In this document: one piece after another, positions 54,976 to 63,228 of the stretch
Layout of the letters: each line of letters starts with the position of its first letter
How positions within the stretch are numbered: position 1 is the stretch's first letter
Source: Leptotrichia shahii
GTDB taxonomy: Bacteria > Fusobacteriota > Fusobacteriia > Fusobacteriales > Leptotrichiaceae
Length of the DNA stretch: 64,000 nt
Assembly: GCF_008327825.1 (NCBI RefSeq)
Contig: NZ_AP019827.1
Location: forward strand, 1,054,001-1,118,000
Direction: 5' to 3'
The notes under the pieces: generated by a model
Database searches by the model: none
Told to the model about the DNA's origin: nothing
What the model saw: only the letters and a program-made list of their open reading frames with translations
Translations under genes and position numbers: made by a program

Positions 54976-54991
54976 TTCACAAATTCAAAAA

Positions 54992-55894
54992 TTATAATTT
55001 ATCTACTAGATTTTTTAAATATTCTTTTACTTTATCCTTTAACTCTTCATGTCTAAGTCCAAACTCGACATTTGCAACAAACATCCCAAATTTATCTCCA
55101 GTATCGTATCTCAATCCATCAAAATTATAGGCATATAATTTTTCGCCGTTATTTTTCATTGTCAAAATTGCATCTGTCAGCTGTATTTCTCCACCTTTTC
55201 CAGGTTTTGTATTTTTTAAATATGAAAAAATTTCAGGTTCTAATACGTAACGTCCTAATGCGGCAAGATTACTCGGAGCTTCATCAACTGATGGCTTTTC
55301 AATAAAATCCTCCACAGCAACTGTCTTCTCATCAATTTGTTTCAATGGTTTTATTATTCCATATTTTGAAACATTTTTGTGAGGAACTTCCTGAACACCT
55401 AAAATTGTTCCACCTTGCAGTTCATTATATTTTTCTATAAGCTGTTGTGTTACAGGAAACTGCCCCTTCCCTCTATCTGTGTAAATAATGTCATCTCCTA
55501 AGAGCACAACAAATGGCTCATCTCCCACAAAAGATTCTGCGCAGCTTATTGCATGTCCTAATCCCAATGGCTTTTTCTGACGCACATAATAAATATTTGA
55601 CATCTCAGAAATATGATTTACCACTTTTAAAAGATCTTTTTTCCCATTTTCTTCCAAAGTTCTTTCCAATTCATACGAATAATCAAAATGATTTTCAATT
55701 GATCCTTTATTTCTTCCAGTAATAATTAAGATTTCTTCAATTCCAGCTTCCAAAAGCTCTTCCACAAGATATTGCAATGCTGGTTTATCTACAATTACAA
55801 GCATTTCTTTAGGTTGTGCCTTTGTAGCAGGCAAAACTCTCGTTCCAAGTCCTGCTGCTGGTATAACGGCTTTTCTTATTTTTTTTACGCCCAT
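54992..55894 (-). CDS. galU: UTP-glucose-1-phosphate uridylyltransferase
   Basis: A 300-residue nucleotidyltransferase making UDP-glucose for envelope glycans. The N-terminal signature VIPAAGLGTRVLPATKAQPKE with the catalytic lysine spans the start; DEPFVVLLGDD and IEKPSVDEAPSNLAALGRY follow, and GKGGEIQLTDAI is the sugar-binding motif. An AGGAGGT site precedes the ATG. It is separate from other sugar genes here. Confidence 0.95.
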   Translation of the reverse strand: MGVKKIRKAVIPAAGLGTRVLPATKAQPKEMLVIVDKPALQYLVEELLEAGIEEILIITGRNKGSIENHFDYSYELERTLEENGKKDLLKVVNHISEMSNIYYVRQKKPLGLGHAISCAESFVGDEPFVVLLGDDIIYTDRGKGQFPVTQQLIEKYNELQGGTILGVQEVPHKNVSKYGIIKPLKQIDEKTVAVEDFIEKPSVDEAPSNLAALGRYVLEPEIFSYLKNTKPGKGGEIQLTDAILTMKNNGEKLYAYNFDGLRYDTGDKFGMFVANVEFGLRHEELKDKVKEYLKNLVDKL

Positions 55895-55945
55895 AACTTA
55901 CCTCCTGTTATATTCAAGAATATCATTTCAATTTAAATTTGAAAA

Positions 55946-56488
55946 CTAAAATATATGTCCATCGTCTGAATAACTAACTTTTATTGCTAACGGCTCAAAT
56001 AAATTTAATTTATCAAAATATTCTTTTGCTTTTGAATTAGCTATCATTTGATATTCCTTTGTCTTTAAGTCATACTCATATTTTCCAATTATAATAATAC
56101 TTTTTTCATCTGGAAACTGTACATAAAATCGTACGATTTCCTTATCTGGCAGTGGAGCTTTTCCAAGGTTTTTTGTATCAACTTTTGTAAAAAAGTTTTT
56201 ATATTCATTAAATTTTTTATAAAATTCTTTTTTAAACTCATCATTTGTAGTTGTTGGGGTAGCTTTTATAGCAACTCCTATATTGGCATTGTAATCTTCA
56301 TTTTCAATTGTATAGTAAGCCATTTTTATACTATCTCTATCACAAAAAATATCATTTGACCTTTTTTCAGCTTGAATTTTTTTAATAACTCTATCTAAAA
56401 AAGGATCAGGATCATTTGTAAAGTTACAAGTATTACTAAATCCTTCTATTCCTAATAAAAATAAAAGTGATGATACTATTTTTTTCAT
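55946..56488 (-). CDS. Exported protein, unknown
   Basis: A 180-residue protein with a signal peptide (about residues 1-18) and three cysteines near the mature N-terminus and at FCDRDS that could form disulfides. The rest is a mixed soluble domain with no motif known to me. An AGGATGTAGG site precedes the ATG. It lies 51 bases before galU in the same direction, so co-transcription is possible. Confidence 0.7.
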   Translation of the reverse strand: MKKIVSSLLFLLGIEGFSNTCNFTNDPDPFLDRVIKKIQAEKRSNDIFCDRDSIKMAYYTIENEDYNANIGVAIKATPTTTNDEFKKEFYKKFNEYKNFFTKVDTKNLGKAPLPDKEIVRFYVQFPDEKSIIIIGKYEYDLKTKEYQMIANSKAKEYFDKLNLFEPLAIKVSYSDDGHIF

Positions 56489-56576
56489 TTTACCTACATC
56501 CTTCCAAATATAATTTAATTAACGATATGCTTAATTATATCATAATTTTAGAAATTAATGAAATATTTTTGATCTA

Positions 56577-57086
56577 TTATTTTAAAAGTTCTTTCTTTTT
56601 TTTGTTAAATTCTCCTTGCGTTATTACTCCTTCATCCATTAATTTTTTTAATTTTACTAGCTCATCTGCAACAGACGAACCTGAAGATTTTTGTGATTTC
56701 TCAAATTCTCCTATTGAATCATTCACAGCATTTACAAATGGAATAAGAGTTTTCTTTGATATATTTTTTACTTTATACATTGAAGCGCCATCCCATATCT
56801 CGACTTCTCCCATGAATAATCTCTTTTTATATTTTATTGCATTTACTTTACCAAGTGGAATCTCAATCTGATTTACACCAAATAACATTCCCTTATCTAA
56901 AAAAATAATCCTTTTACTCGTTGAAACAACTAACCACGTATGTCCATCATACCATCCTGAAGTAGCATAAGTGATAATTTCATCATCTCCAATAATATTT
57001 GGTAATTCTTTAACTTCTTTCTTTGTCCCAACAATATACGCTCCACAGTTTGATAACATTTGTTTTATATCTTTTAAAGTTTTCAT
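56577..57086 (-). CDS. Bacterial PH domain protein with SHOCT tail
   Basis: A 169-residue cytosolic protein. Residues about 35-125 look like a YokE-like bacterial PH domain (DGHTWLVVSTSKRIIFLDKG, then VNAIKYKKRLFMGEVEI). The last 30 residues are a SHOCT helix pair: LVKLKKLMDEGVITQGEFNKKKKELL. SHOCT tails mediate oligomerisation. An AAAGGAGA site precedes the ATG. Cellular role unknown. Confidence 0.85.
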   Translation of the reverse strand: MKTLKDIKQMLSNCGAYIVGTKKEVKELPNIIGDDEIITYATSGWYDGHTWLVVSTSKRIIFLDKGMLFGVNQIEIPLGKVNAIKYKKRLFMGEVEIWDGASMYKVKNISKKTLIPFVNAVNDSIGEFEKSQKSSGSSVADELVKLKKLMDEGVITQGEFNKKKKELLK

Positions 57087-57600
57087 TTTTTATAATCTCC
57101 TTTCAAATTATCATTTTAGCCATTTGTAACAGACTAAAATTTTTTGATGATTGCAATACTTTTATAGTTCTAATTGTTACCATTTTTCTCCAGCATTTTT
57201 TCAATAAAGTTCTAATATTTTTAGATAAAATACTATCTTTATTTATTTTATCACTTTTGCAATCGCCTAAATTATTATTTACATCATTATACTATAACAT
57301 TACAATTGATTTATATAATTTTTCTTAAAATAAGGGTTATTTATTATAGCCCTTCTCTTTTCAATGGCTATATTATTTTATCACAAATATTTTTGAAACT
57401 CAACGGAACAGAAATGAAAATTTTAAAAGACAAGTTATAATTTAATTGGAATTATTTATCAAAATTTTCTATTTTACAAAATTTATAGCAGTTTTTTCAA
57501 ATTGCAAATATTAATTGCAATATTTTAACCAATCTTTTTAAATTCTTCAAAGGAAATTTCATTTTTTATTTTATTTTTTTCAAATAATAACATATAAAAG
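57087..57600. other. AT-rich gap before mscL
   Basis: No convincing gene. A hairpin AAGGGTTAT/ATAGCCCTT at 57332-57354 (one wobble) is the clearest structure. A 26-codon minus-strand frame near 57105-57185 starts after GGAGAAAA but has no support beyond that. The divergent promoters of the PH-SHOCT gene and mscL must lie here. Confidence 0.4.
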
Positions 57601-57629
57601 TTGCAATTTTTGAAAAAATACATTATAAT
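57601..57629 (+). promoter_or_regulatory. mscL promoter
   Basis: TTGCAA (57601-57606), 17 bases, TATAAT (57624-57629); 32 bases before the start codon. Confidence 0.65.
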
Positions 57630-57661
57630 TAACGATATATATGAAAGGAGAGTTATTTTTA

Positions 57662-58057
57662 ATGTTCAAAGAATTTAAAGAATTTATATCAAGAGGAAAT
57701 GTAATGGATCTTGCAGTAGGAGTTATAATCGGAGCTGCTTTTGGGAAAATAGTAACTTCATTAGTTGATGACGTAATTATGCCTGTTATTGGAATAATCT
57801 TAGGAAAAATTGATTTTTCAAATTTAAAATTAGTTATTACGCCTGCTAGCGGAACAACTCCTGAAGCTGCAGTAAAATACGGATTATTTATTCAAAATAT
57901 AGTTAATTTCTTTATTATGGCTTTTGTTATCTTTATTATGGTAAAATTTGTAAATAAATTAAGAAAACCTGCCGTTGTTGAAGAACCTGCTGAGCCAGCT
58001 CCAACAAAAGAAGAAGTATTATTATCTGAAATTAGAGACATTTTGAAAAATAAATAA
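57662..58057 (+). CDS. mscL: Large-conductance mechanosensitive channel
   Basis: A 131-residue pentameric channel that opens under membrane tension to prevent lysis. The amphipathic N-terminus [21 protein letters not shown] leads into TM1 with the pore-lining [20 protein letters not shown]2 is about residues 73-98 and the C-terminal helix carries [12 protein letters not shown]. The frame opens at 57641, but GAAAGGAGAG supports 57662. It has its own promoter and terminator. Confidence 0.96.
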   Translation: MFKEFKEFISRGNVMDLAVGVIIGAAFGKIVTSLVDDVIMPVIGIILGKIDFSNLKLVITPASGTTPEAAVKYGLFIQNIVNFFIMAFVIFIMVKFVNKLRKPAVVEEPAEPAPTKEEVLLSEIRDILKNK

Positions 58058-58076
58058 TCAAAGGCTATTGTTTATG

Positions 58077-58111
58077 GACGGAATAGAAAAATTATTCCGT
58101 CTAATCTTTTT
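58077..58111 (+). terminator. mscL terminator
   Basis: Perfect 9-base stem GACGGAATA/TATTCCGTC (58077-58085, 58093-58101) and T tract. Confidence 0.9.
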
Positions 58112-58151
58112 TTATTAAATTTAATATTATTAAAGTATTGTGGAGGTTATT

Positions 58152-58646
58152 ATGGATTTTGAAAATAATAAAAATGAACAATGTCATTCAAGTCATGATA
58201 TAGAAGAGTTAGATAGAATAAGAAATCAAGTAATAAATAACTTTAGCTCAAATTCCAGCGATTTTTATTCTAGTTCTAATAATAATGAAAATGGCTCAGT
58301 TACCCTAGCCCTAGATGATTTAACTGTAAAAAACATAAAATTTATGGCAACCGTAATAAAAGTTTTATCAATTTTAGGAATTATAGTAGGTGTTTTTCAA
58401 ATAATAATACTATTTCTTGGAATTTTTACTATTATAATTTCAATAAAATTTTTTAAATCGGCAAATGCTCTGGAAGACACTCTTATTACAAAAAACGGAG
58501 AACAATTAAAAACATATTTCAATGAGCAGTCCAAAGCTTTAAAATTATATATTATTTTTATAATAGTCAGCATTATTATAGGCATTCTTTTTTTTAGTTT
58601 CCTTATGTTATGTGTAATAGGTGCTTTAGCCAATGATAGCTTTTAA
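58152..58646 (+). CDS. Membrane protein resembling DUF5362
   Basis: A 164-residue protein: about 60 polar N-terminal residues rich in Ser and Asn, two close membrane helices (about 67-105), a polar loop with a helix (ALEDTLITKNGEQLKTYFNEQ), and a third helix at the end. The layout fits DUF5362-type proteins. The TTG at 58140 is within the ribosome site; GGAGG before the ATG at 58152 supports that start. Function unknown. Confidence 0.65.
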   Translation: MDFENNKNEQCHSSHDIEELDRIRNQVINNFSSNSSDFYSSSNNNENGSVTLALDDLTVKNIKFMATVIKVLSILGIIVGVFQIIILFLGIFTIIISIKFFKSANALEDTLITKNGEQLKTYFNEQSKALKLYIIFIIVSIIIGILFFSFLMLCVIGALANDSF

Positions 58647-58661
58647 GTAAGTTTAATCTTA

Positions 58662-58754
58662 AATTGAGAGTGTTCAAATTTTTTGTAACATAGATATAAA
58701 TCCAATAATACAGGGATTCTTAACTATAATTACAAAAAAATTACACCCTCAATT
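58662..58754. terminator. 93-base inverted repeat between convergent genes
   Basis: Outer arms AATTGAGAGTGT (58662-58673) and ACACCCTCAATT (58743-58754), next arms TTTTTTGTAA and TTACAAAAAAA, and an inner AATCC/GGATT make an almost continuous hairpin. It lies between the ends of two converging genes and may terminate both; its length also fits a small palindromic mobile remnant. Confidence 0.5.
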
Positions 58755-58787
58755 CTTAAAATTTTAATTTAAAGATTTTCTAAAAAA

Positions 58788-59732
58788 TTAAACACTTGAT
58801 ATTACAACTGTTTTTATCTTTCTAATCTCATCATAACTTGGATCAATTACGACTCCCCATATAAGGTTAACATTTTTATCCTTCACAATATCTGAGATTC
58901 TTTCTGTAATTTTTCCAATATCCACAAGCGAAACACTTGGTCCTGTCGTAAAATTTATTAAAATTCTTTTAGCATTTTCCAATTTCCCTTCAAACAAGTT
59001 ATTTTCTATAAGCTGTTCAATTATTTTCTCAACAACATTATCTCCCTTGCCTTCTCCAACCCTAATAATCGTATTCTTAGCATTATGAAGAACTGCTTTT
59101 ACATCAAAAAAATCAATATTCATAAATCCAACCTCAGTTAAAACATTTACAATACCTTCAATACCTTCCTTTATAATCAGATTTACTGTATTATAAACAG
59201 ATCCAAGCGGTTCTTTCCTATCAATATAGTTATACAATTTTTCATTTGGAATAATAATTAAACTATCCGTAAGTTTCTCAATTTTTTTCATTCCTGTATT
59301 TGCAATTTTCAAAGTTTCAAACCCTTCCAGATAAAACGGGCGTGCAACAATACTAATAGTAAAAATTTTTAGTTTTTTTGCAATCTCAAGAATAACAGGC
59401 ATTATTCCGCTTCCAGTAGATCCACCAATTCCTGAAATCAAAAATAAAATATTTGTCCCCAAAAGTAATTCCTGAAACTGGTTTTCACACTGCAATGCCA
59501 CTCTTTCAGCCTGTTCTCTGCTACATTCCTTAACACCAGTATCTAAAAAAATTTTCTTTTCCGCATGGCTCAACCCAGAATTTTCACTATCTGTATCAAT
59601 CGTTATATATTCGACTTTCTTCACACCTGAAGCTATCATAAAATTAACAAAGTTTATTCCCATCCCGCCAATTCCGATAACTTTCATATTCATCTTATCT
59701 TTCATACCGTTATCCCAATCTTGCAAATACAA
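58788..59732 (-). CDS. FtsZ-family GTPase lacking the C-terminal tail
   Basis: A 314-residue tubulin-like GTPase. T1 loop GIGGMGINFVN, T4 signature GIGGSTGSG and the T7 loop NIDFFDVKAV with both aspartates are present, so GTP hydrolysis is likely. The chain ends at ...KTVVISSV, the last strand of the fold; the flexible linker and conserved peptide that bind FtsA, ZipA or SepF are absent. The T4 loop differs from GGGTGTG. The start is unsure: TTG at 59732 follows GGGAG by 13 bases; ATG at 59705 lacks a site. A multi-spanning membrane protein gene lies upstream. No ftsA or ftsQ nearby. It may be a second FtsZ. Confidence 0.85.
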   Translation of the reverse strand: MYLQDWDNGMKDKMNMKVIGIGGMGINFVNFMIASGVKKVEYITIDTDSENSGLSHAEKKIFLDTGVKECSREQAERVALQCENQFQELLLGTNILFLISGIGGSTGSGIMPVILEIAKKLKIFTISIVARPFYLEGFETLKIANTGMKKIEKLTDSLIIIPNEKLYNYIDRKEPLGSVYNTVNLIIKEGIEGIVNVLTEVGFMNIDFFDVKAVLHNAKNTIIRVGEGKGDNVVEKIIEQLIENNLFEGKLENAKRILINFTTGPSVSLVDIGKITERISDIVKDKNVNLIWGVVIDPSYDEIRKIKTVVISSV

Positions 59733-59881
59733 ATTATATGCAAATCTCCCTTCTATTAAAGATTTTTAACATTAAAATTAAACTTTTTATAGTTATATTT
59801 TATCAAATTAAAGGTAGTATTTCAAGGGAGAAAAAAATTACAGTTAATTTAATAACTGCAACTCCTCATCCTTATTTCTTA

Positions 59882-60838
59882 CTATTTTTTTCCAACTCCA
59901 CCAATCTTCTCAAAAACAATCGACTTCGTAACCACATAAAGTAAAATTACTATCAGCAACGGAAATACTATTGAAGTAAGCAAGATTATTCCAATAATAA
60001 CTGGTGCATCCTCAACTAAATCCTTTGAAATAGTATCTATTTCCTTTGTAAAATTATCAATTTTAACTTTAGCACTGTCAATTTGTCCTGGAATGTTAAA
60101 AATGCTTTTAGACTGATCTAGTGAAAGCATCTCATCTTTCACTTTATTCAGCCTTCCCAGATCCTGATTTAGTTCAACAATTGCAGGCTCTTTATATTCC
60201 TTTTCAAAATATCTCGATATTGTTGAATTTATAAAAATTGCACTTGGTAAAACTATGTAAATATAAAGCAATATGAAAAATGAATATTTAGAAATCTTTC
60301 TAAAAATTTTTGTAACTTTATTTTTATAAATTGTATACGGAAAAATTGTAATTAGTGAAATAAACGTCAAGATCGTAGCCAATTTTACCTTAAAAATTTC
60401 ATAATAAATCGTTTCCAGCTTCAATATAATAACGCTCGCAAGCGACACTTTCCACAAAATATTTATCATATCGTAAATAGGCTGAACAATATCTCCAATT
60501 TCAATTTCCATCCCAACAATCATACTGACATTAACCGTGCTTCCTTCAATAATATCTGTAGTTCCTTTCAAAAGCGACAGTGTTAAAAACATATTTTTAG
60601 ATTCCTCATAAGTTTTTTCCAAATATGGCATTGTTAAATTTTTAAAAAAATTAAAAACTGTATGCTCAAAAATTTTATCCATTATCCCAAAAATACATAA
60701 AACCAATCCAACTACAATTAATATTTTTACTAAAAGACTCTTTTTCTCAGAATCCCATTTTGGAAAATCATTTTTTTGATTTTTCTCCAATTTTTTTCCA
60801 TTTTCTGCTGCCAAAACAGCCTCATTTTTTTCTGCCAA
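59882..60838 (-). CDS. Membrane protein with periplasmic coiled segment
   Basis: A 318-residue protein with a charged cytosolic N-terminus, about five or six membrane helices (first near 37-57, last near 280-305) and a helical hydrophilic stretch at about 205-270 before the last helix. The start is TTG at 60838, supported by AAGGAGTGAG 8 bases upstream. No family recognised. It lies 34 bases after tcdA and precedes the FtsZ-like gene, so a link to the latter is possible. Confidence 0.7.
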   Translation of the reverse strand: MAEKNEAVLAAENGKKLEKNQKNDFPKWDSEKKSLLVKILIVVGLVLCIFGIMDKIFEHTVFNFFKNLTMPYLEKTYEESKNMFLTLSLLKGTTDIIEGSTVNVSMIVGMEIEIGDIVQPIYDMINILWKVSLASVIILKLETIYYEIFKVKLATILTFISLITIFPYTIYKNKVTKIFRKISKYSFFILLYIYIVLPSAIFINSTISRYFEKEYKEPAIVELNQDLGRLNKVKDEMLSLDQSKSIFNIPGQIDSAKVKIDNFTKEIDTISKDLVEDAPVIIGIILLTSIVFPLLIVILLYVVTKSIVFEKIGGVGKK

Positions 60839-60872
60839 TTAATCTCACTCCTTTTTTTCTTTTTTATTAAAA

Positions 60873-61694
60873 TCAATCCCATTCTAAAATTTTTCTCACA
60901 ACATAAGAAGCCAACACAAGCCCAGCTGTTCCAGGTACAAATGAATTACTTCCAGGCGTAGTTTTTCTCGGAATCTCATTATTCTCCCTAAATTCAGTTG
61001 GTAATTCTTCCTTAAATAATTCCGATTTGTCAGGTTTAACTGGAATTTCTCTTGAATACACAACTGGTATATTTATAATCTTTTTCTTTTTTAAAATGCT
61101 TCTAATAGTTCTTGCCATCGGACAAACAGATGTATTTTTTATCTTTGCAATTTCTACCATTTCTGGATGCATTTTATTCCCAAATCCCATCGAAGAAATA
61201 ATATTTATTTTGTTTTCTACACAATATTTAATTAAATTAACCTTACTTCCAATTACATCAATAGCATCCACAACAAAGTCATATTTATATTTACAATTTT
61301 TCTTACCATTATTCAAATCTTTTGATTCTTCAAAATTTTCAACCTTTTCAAAATTCCCTAAAACTTCCTCAACATTATCAGCAACCAGTTTTTTCACAAG
61401 TTCAACTTCACATTCAGGATTAATATCCAAAATTCTCTCCTTCATGACCTCAACTTTAGACTTCCCAATCGTACTTCTAAGTGAATGAAGCTGTCTATTA
61501 ATATTTGATTCTGAAATCTCATCAAAATCAACCATCGTAATATGCCCAACTCCAGCTCTCGCCAAAGCTTCCACAGTATAAGATCCAACTCCGCCAACTC
61601 CAAAAACTATAACTCTCGAATTATTCAACTTTTCAATTCCATCTTCTCCAACCATCATTGAAAATCTGGCAAATGTCTGATTCTTATTATTCAT
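60873..61694 (-). CDS. tcdA: tRNA threonylcarbamoyladenosine dehydratase
   Basis: A 273-residue E1-like enzyme that cyclises t6A in tRNA. It has the ATP-binding GVGGVGSYTVEALARAGVG, DFDEISESNINRQLHS and the catalytic cysteine region SVCPMARTIRS, and ends near GSNSFVPGTAGLVLASYVV as in TcdA/CsdL. A loop with Asn/Lys-rich sequence lengthens the middle. The frame opens at 61721 inside the ribosome site AAAGGAGA; the ATG at 61694 is the better start. The 276 bases upstream (61695-61970) show no gene or clear signal. Confidence 0.9.
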   Translation of the reverse strand: MNNKNQTFARFSMMVGEDGIEKLNNSRVIVFGVGGVGSYTVEALARAGVGHITMVDFDEISESNINRQLHSLRSTIGKSKVEVMKERILDINPECEVELVKKLVADNVEEVLGNFEKVENFEESKDLNNGKKNCKYKYDFVVDAIDVIGSKVNLIKYCVENKINIISSMGFGNKMHPEMVEIAKIKNTSVCPMARTIRSILKKKKIINIPVVYSREIPVKPDKSELFKEELPTEFRENNEIPRKTTPGSNSFVPGTAGLVLASYVVRKILEWD

Positions 61695-61970
61695 ATTTAA
61701 AATATTTCTCCTTTTCAACACTTATTTTTAGTCATTTACAAAAGTATAAAAATCCGAATAAAAACAGCATCTTTAAATTTCTATCTTTATTATTTCCTCT
61801 CTACTTTTTTATTATTTAAAAAGAGCAGAATTTCAAATAAATTAGACTTTTATTCCTCACATACCTTTCTTTTCAATTTTTAAAATTTCGCCCCTATTAT
61901 ATCACAAATTTAAAAAATGTAAATAGCCAAAATATAAAAATTTTATTATCTACTTTTATTATATTCGATT

Positions 61971-63152
61971 TCATTTTTTCTTTTCAAACTCTTTCTCAAA
62001 CGAACTCAAATCCATATTTTTTAACACTCTCTCAAGTAAAAACGGCAATTTTTCAGGATTACAAGCAAAACATGGAATTCCAAGCGAAGCAATTTTTCCA
62101 GACATTTGTGAGTCATAATAAGGTTTCCCATCTCCAGATATTGCTAAAAGACAAACTACTATTACTCCCGAATCTTTCATTTCTTGTAATCTTCTTAACA
62201 TTTCACCACGATTCCCACTTTCAATTAAATCAGAAATTAGAAAAAATATTGTCTTTTTCGGATTTTCAATATATTTTGTACAATATTTAATTGATTTATT
62301 GATATTTGTTCCACCACCTAGCTGAAATCCATATAGCAAATCAACTGGATCATCTGATTTTTCTGTCAAATCCACAATTTCAGTATCAAAAGCTACTACT
62401 CGTGTTTTCAGTGAAGCGATACTTGCTAAAATACAAGCCATTACTGAAGAATAAATTACAGATTCTCCCATTGATCCACTTTGGTCAATATCCAAAATGA
62501 CTGTAAATTTACTTGTGGGATTAACACTTGCTCGCTCGAAAAAATAATAATGCTCTGGAACAATTTTTTTTAATTCCCTATTGTAATTTTTTATCCCTCT
62601 TCGTATCGTTGTTTTAAAATCCAAAGATGACGCAGATGGAATTGGCGAGTGTTGTTTCTTGTTAAGTGCTGCTCTAACTGCTCTTCTAATATCACTTTCC
62701 AACAATTTATTAATTTCCTCTACAATTTTTTTTATGAAATTTCTAACACTTTCTTTACTTTTTTGTGGAATTTGCTCTTTCAAAAGCATAATTGTTGAAG
62801 CAAGATTTATGTTAGGTTCTACTTGATCCAATATTTCAGGCTCAAAAAGCAATTGTTTCAACCCACATCTTTCCATCGCATCCGTCTGAATAATTTTCAC
62901 CAATTCTTTATCAAACAAAGTCCTAACATCTCCAAGCCATCTACTAATTTGCGGATTAGATGGTCCTCGCCCAGCAGAATCTCCACCCATAAATTGTCCT
63001 GTCGGATTATAAATCGCATCCAACGCCTTATCCATCAACCAATCTTCCTCTGTAAAACTTGGAAGAGCTTCTGAATCCATAGACGAAAATTCTTCTTCCG
63101 TATCTTTTCCAAGAATTAATCGCCAACGTTTTATATCTTCTTTATAGTCCAT
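61971..63152 (-). CDS. VWA-domain protein, CoxE-like
   Basis: A 393-residue protein. The C-terminal half (about 205-385) is a von Willebrand A domain with an intact MIDAS: DIDQSGSMGES, GGGTNINKS and LISDLIES. The N-terminal half is helical with a Gly-rich segment (GQFMGGDSAGRGPS). Such proteins work with MoxR AAA+ ATPases, which load or remodel a target through the metal site. GGGAGGTG precedes the ATG. The upstream gene is probably DUF5682, the usual neighbour. Confidence 0.85.
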   Translation of the reverse strand: MDYKEDIKRWRLILGKDTEEEFSSMDSEALPSFTEEDWLMDKALDAIYNPTGQFMGGDSAGRGPSNPQISRWLGDVRTLFDKELVKIIQTDAMERCGLKQLLFEPEILDQVEPNINLASTIMLLKEQIPQKSKESVRNFIKKIVEEINKLLESDIRRAVRAALNKKQHSPIPSASSLDFKTTIRRGIKNYNRELKKIVPEHYYFFERASVNPTSKFTVILDIDQSGSMGESVIYSSVMACILASIASLKTRVVAFDTEIVDLTEKSDDPVDLLYGFQLGGGTNINKSIKYCTKYIENPKKTIFFLISDLIESGNRGEMLRRLQEMKDSGVIVVCLLAISGDGKPYYDSQMSGKIASLGIPCFACNPEKLPFLLERVLKNMDLSSFEKEFEKKK

Positions 63153-63228
63153 TTTTACACCTCCCTAATATTTTATTTTTTTATCAATTATCTAGTTTTT
63201 AATTTTTCTTTCAAAAAATTATTTTCAA

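Noticed and set aside
57105-57185. 26-codon minus-strand ORF preceded by GGAG
   Set aside because: Too short, no neighbour relation and no recognisable feature; chance occurrence is likely in this composition.
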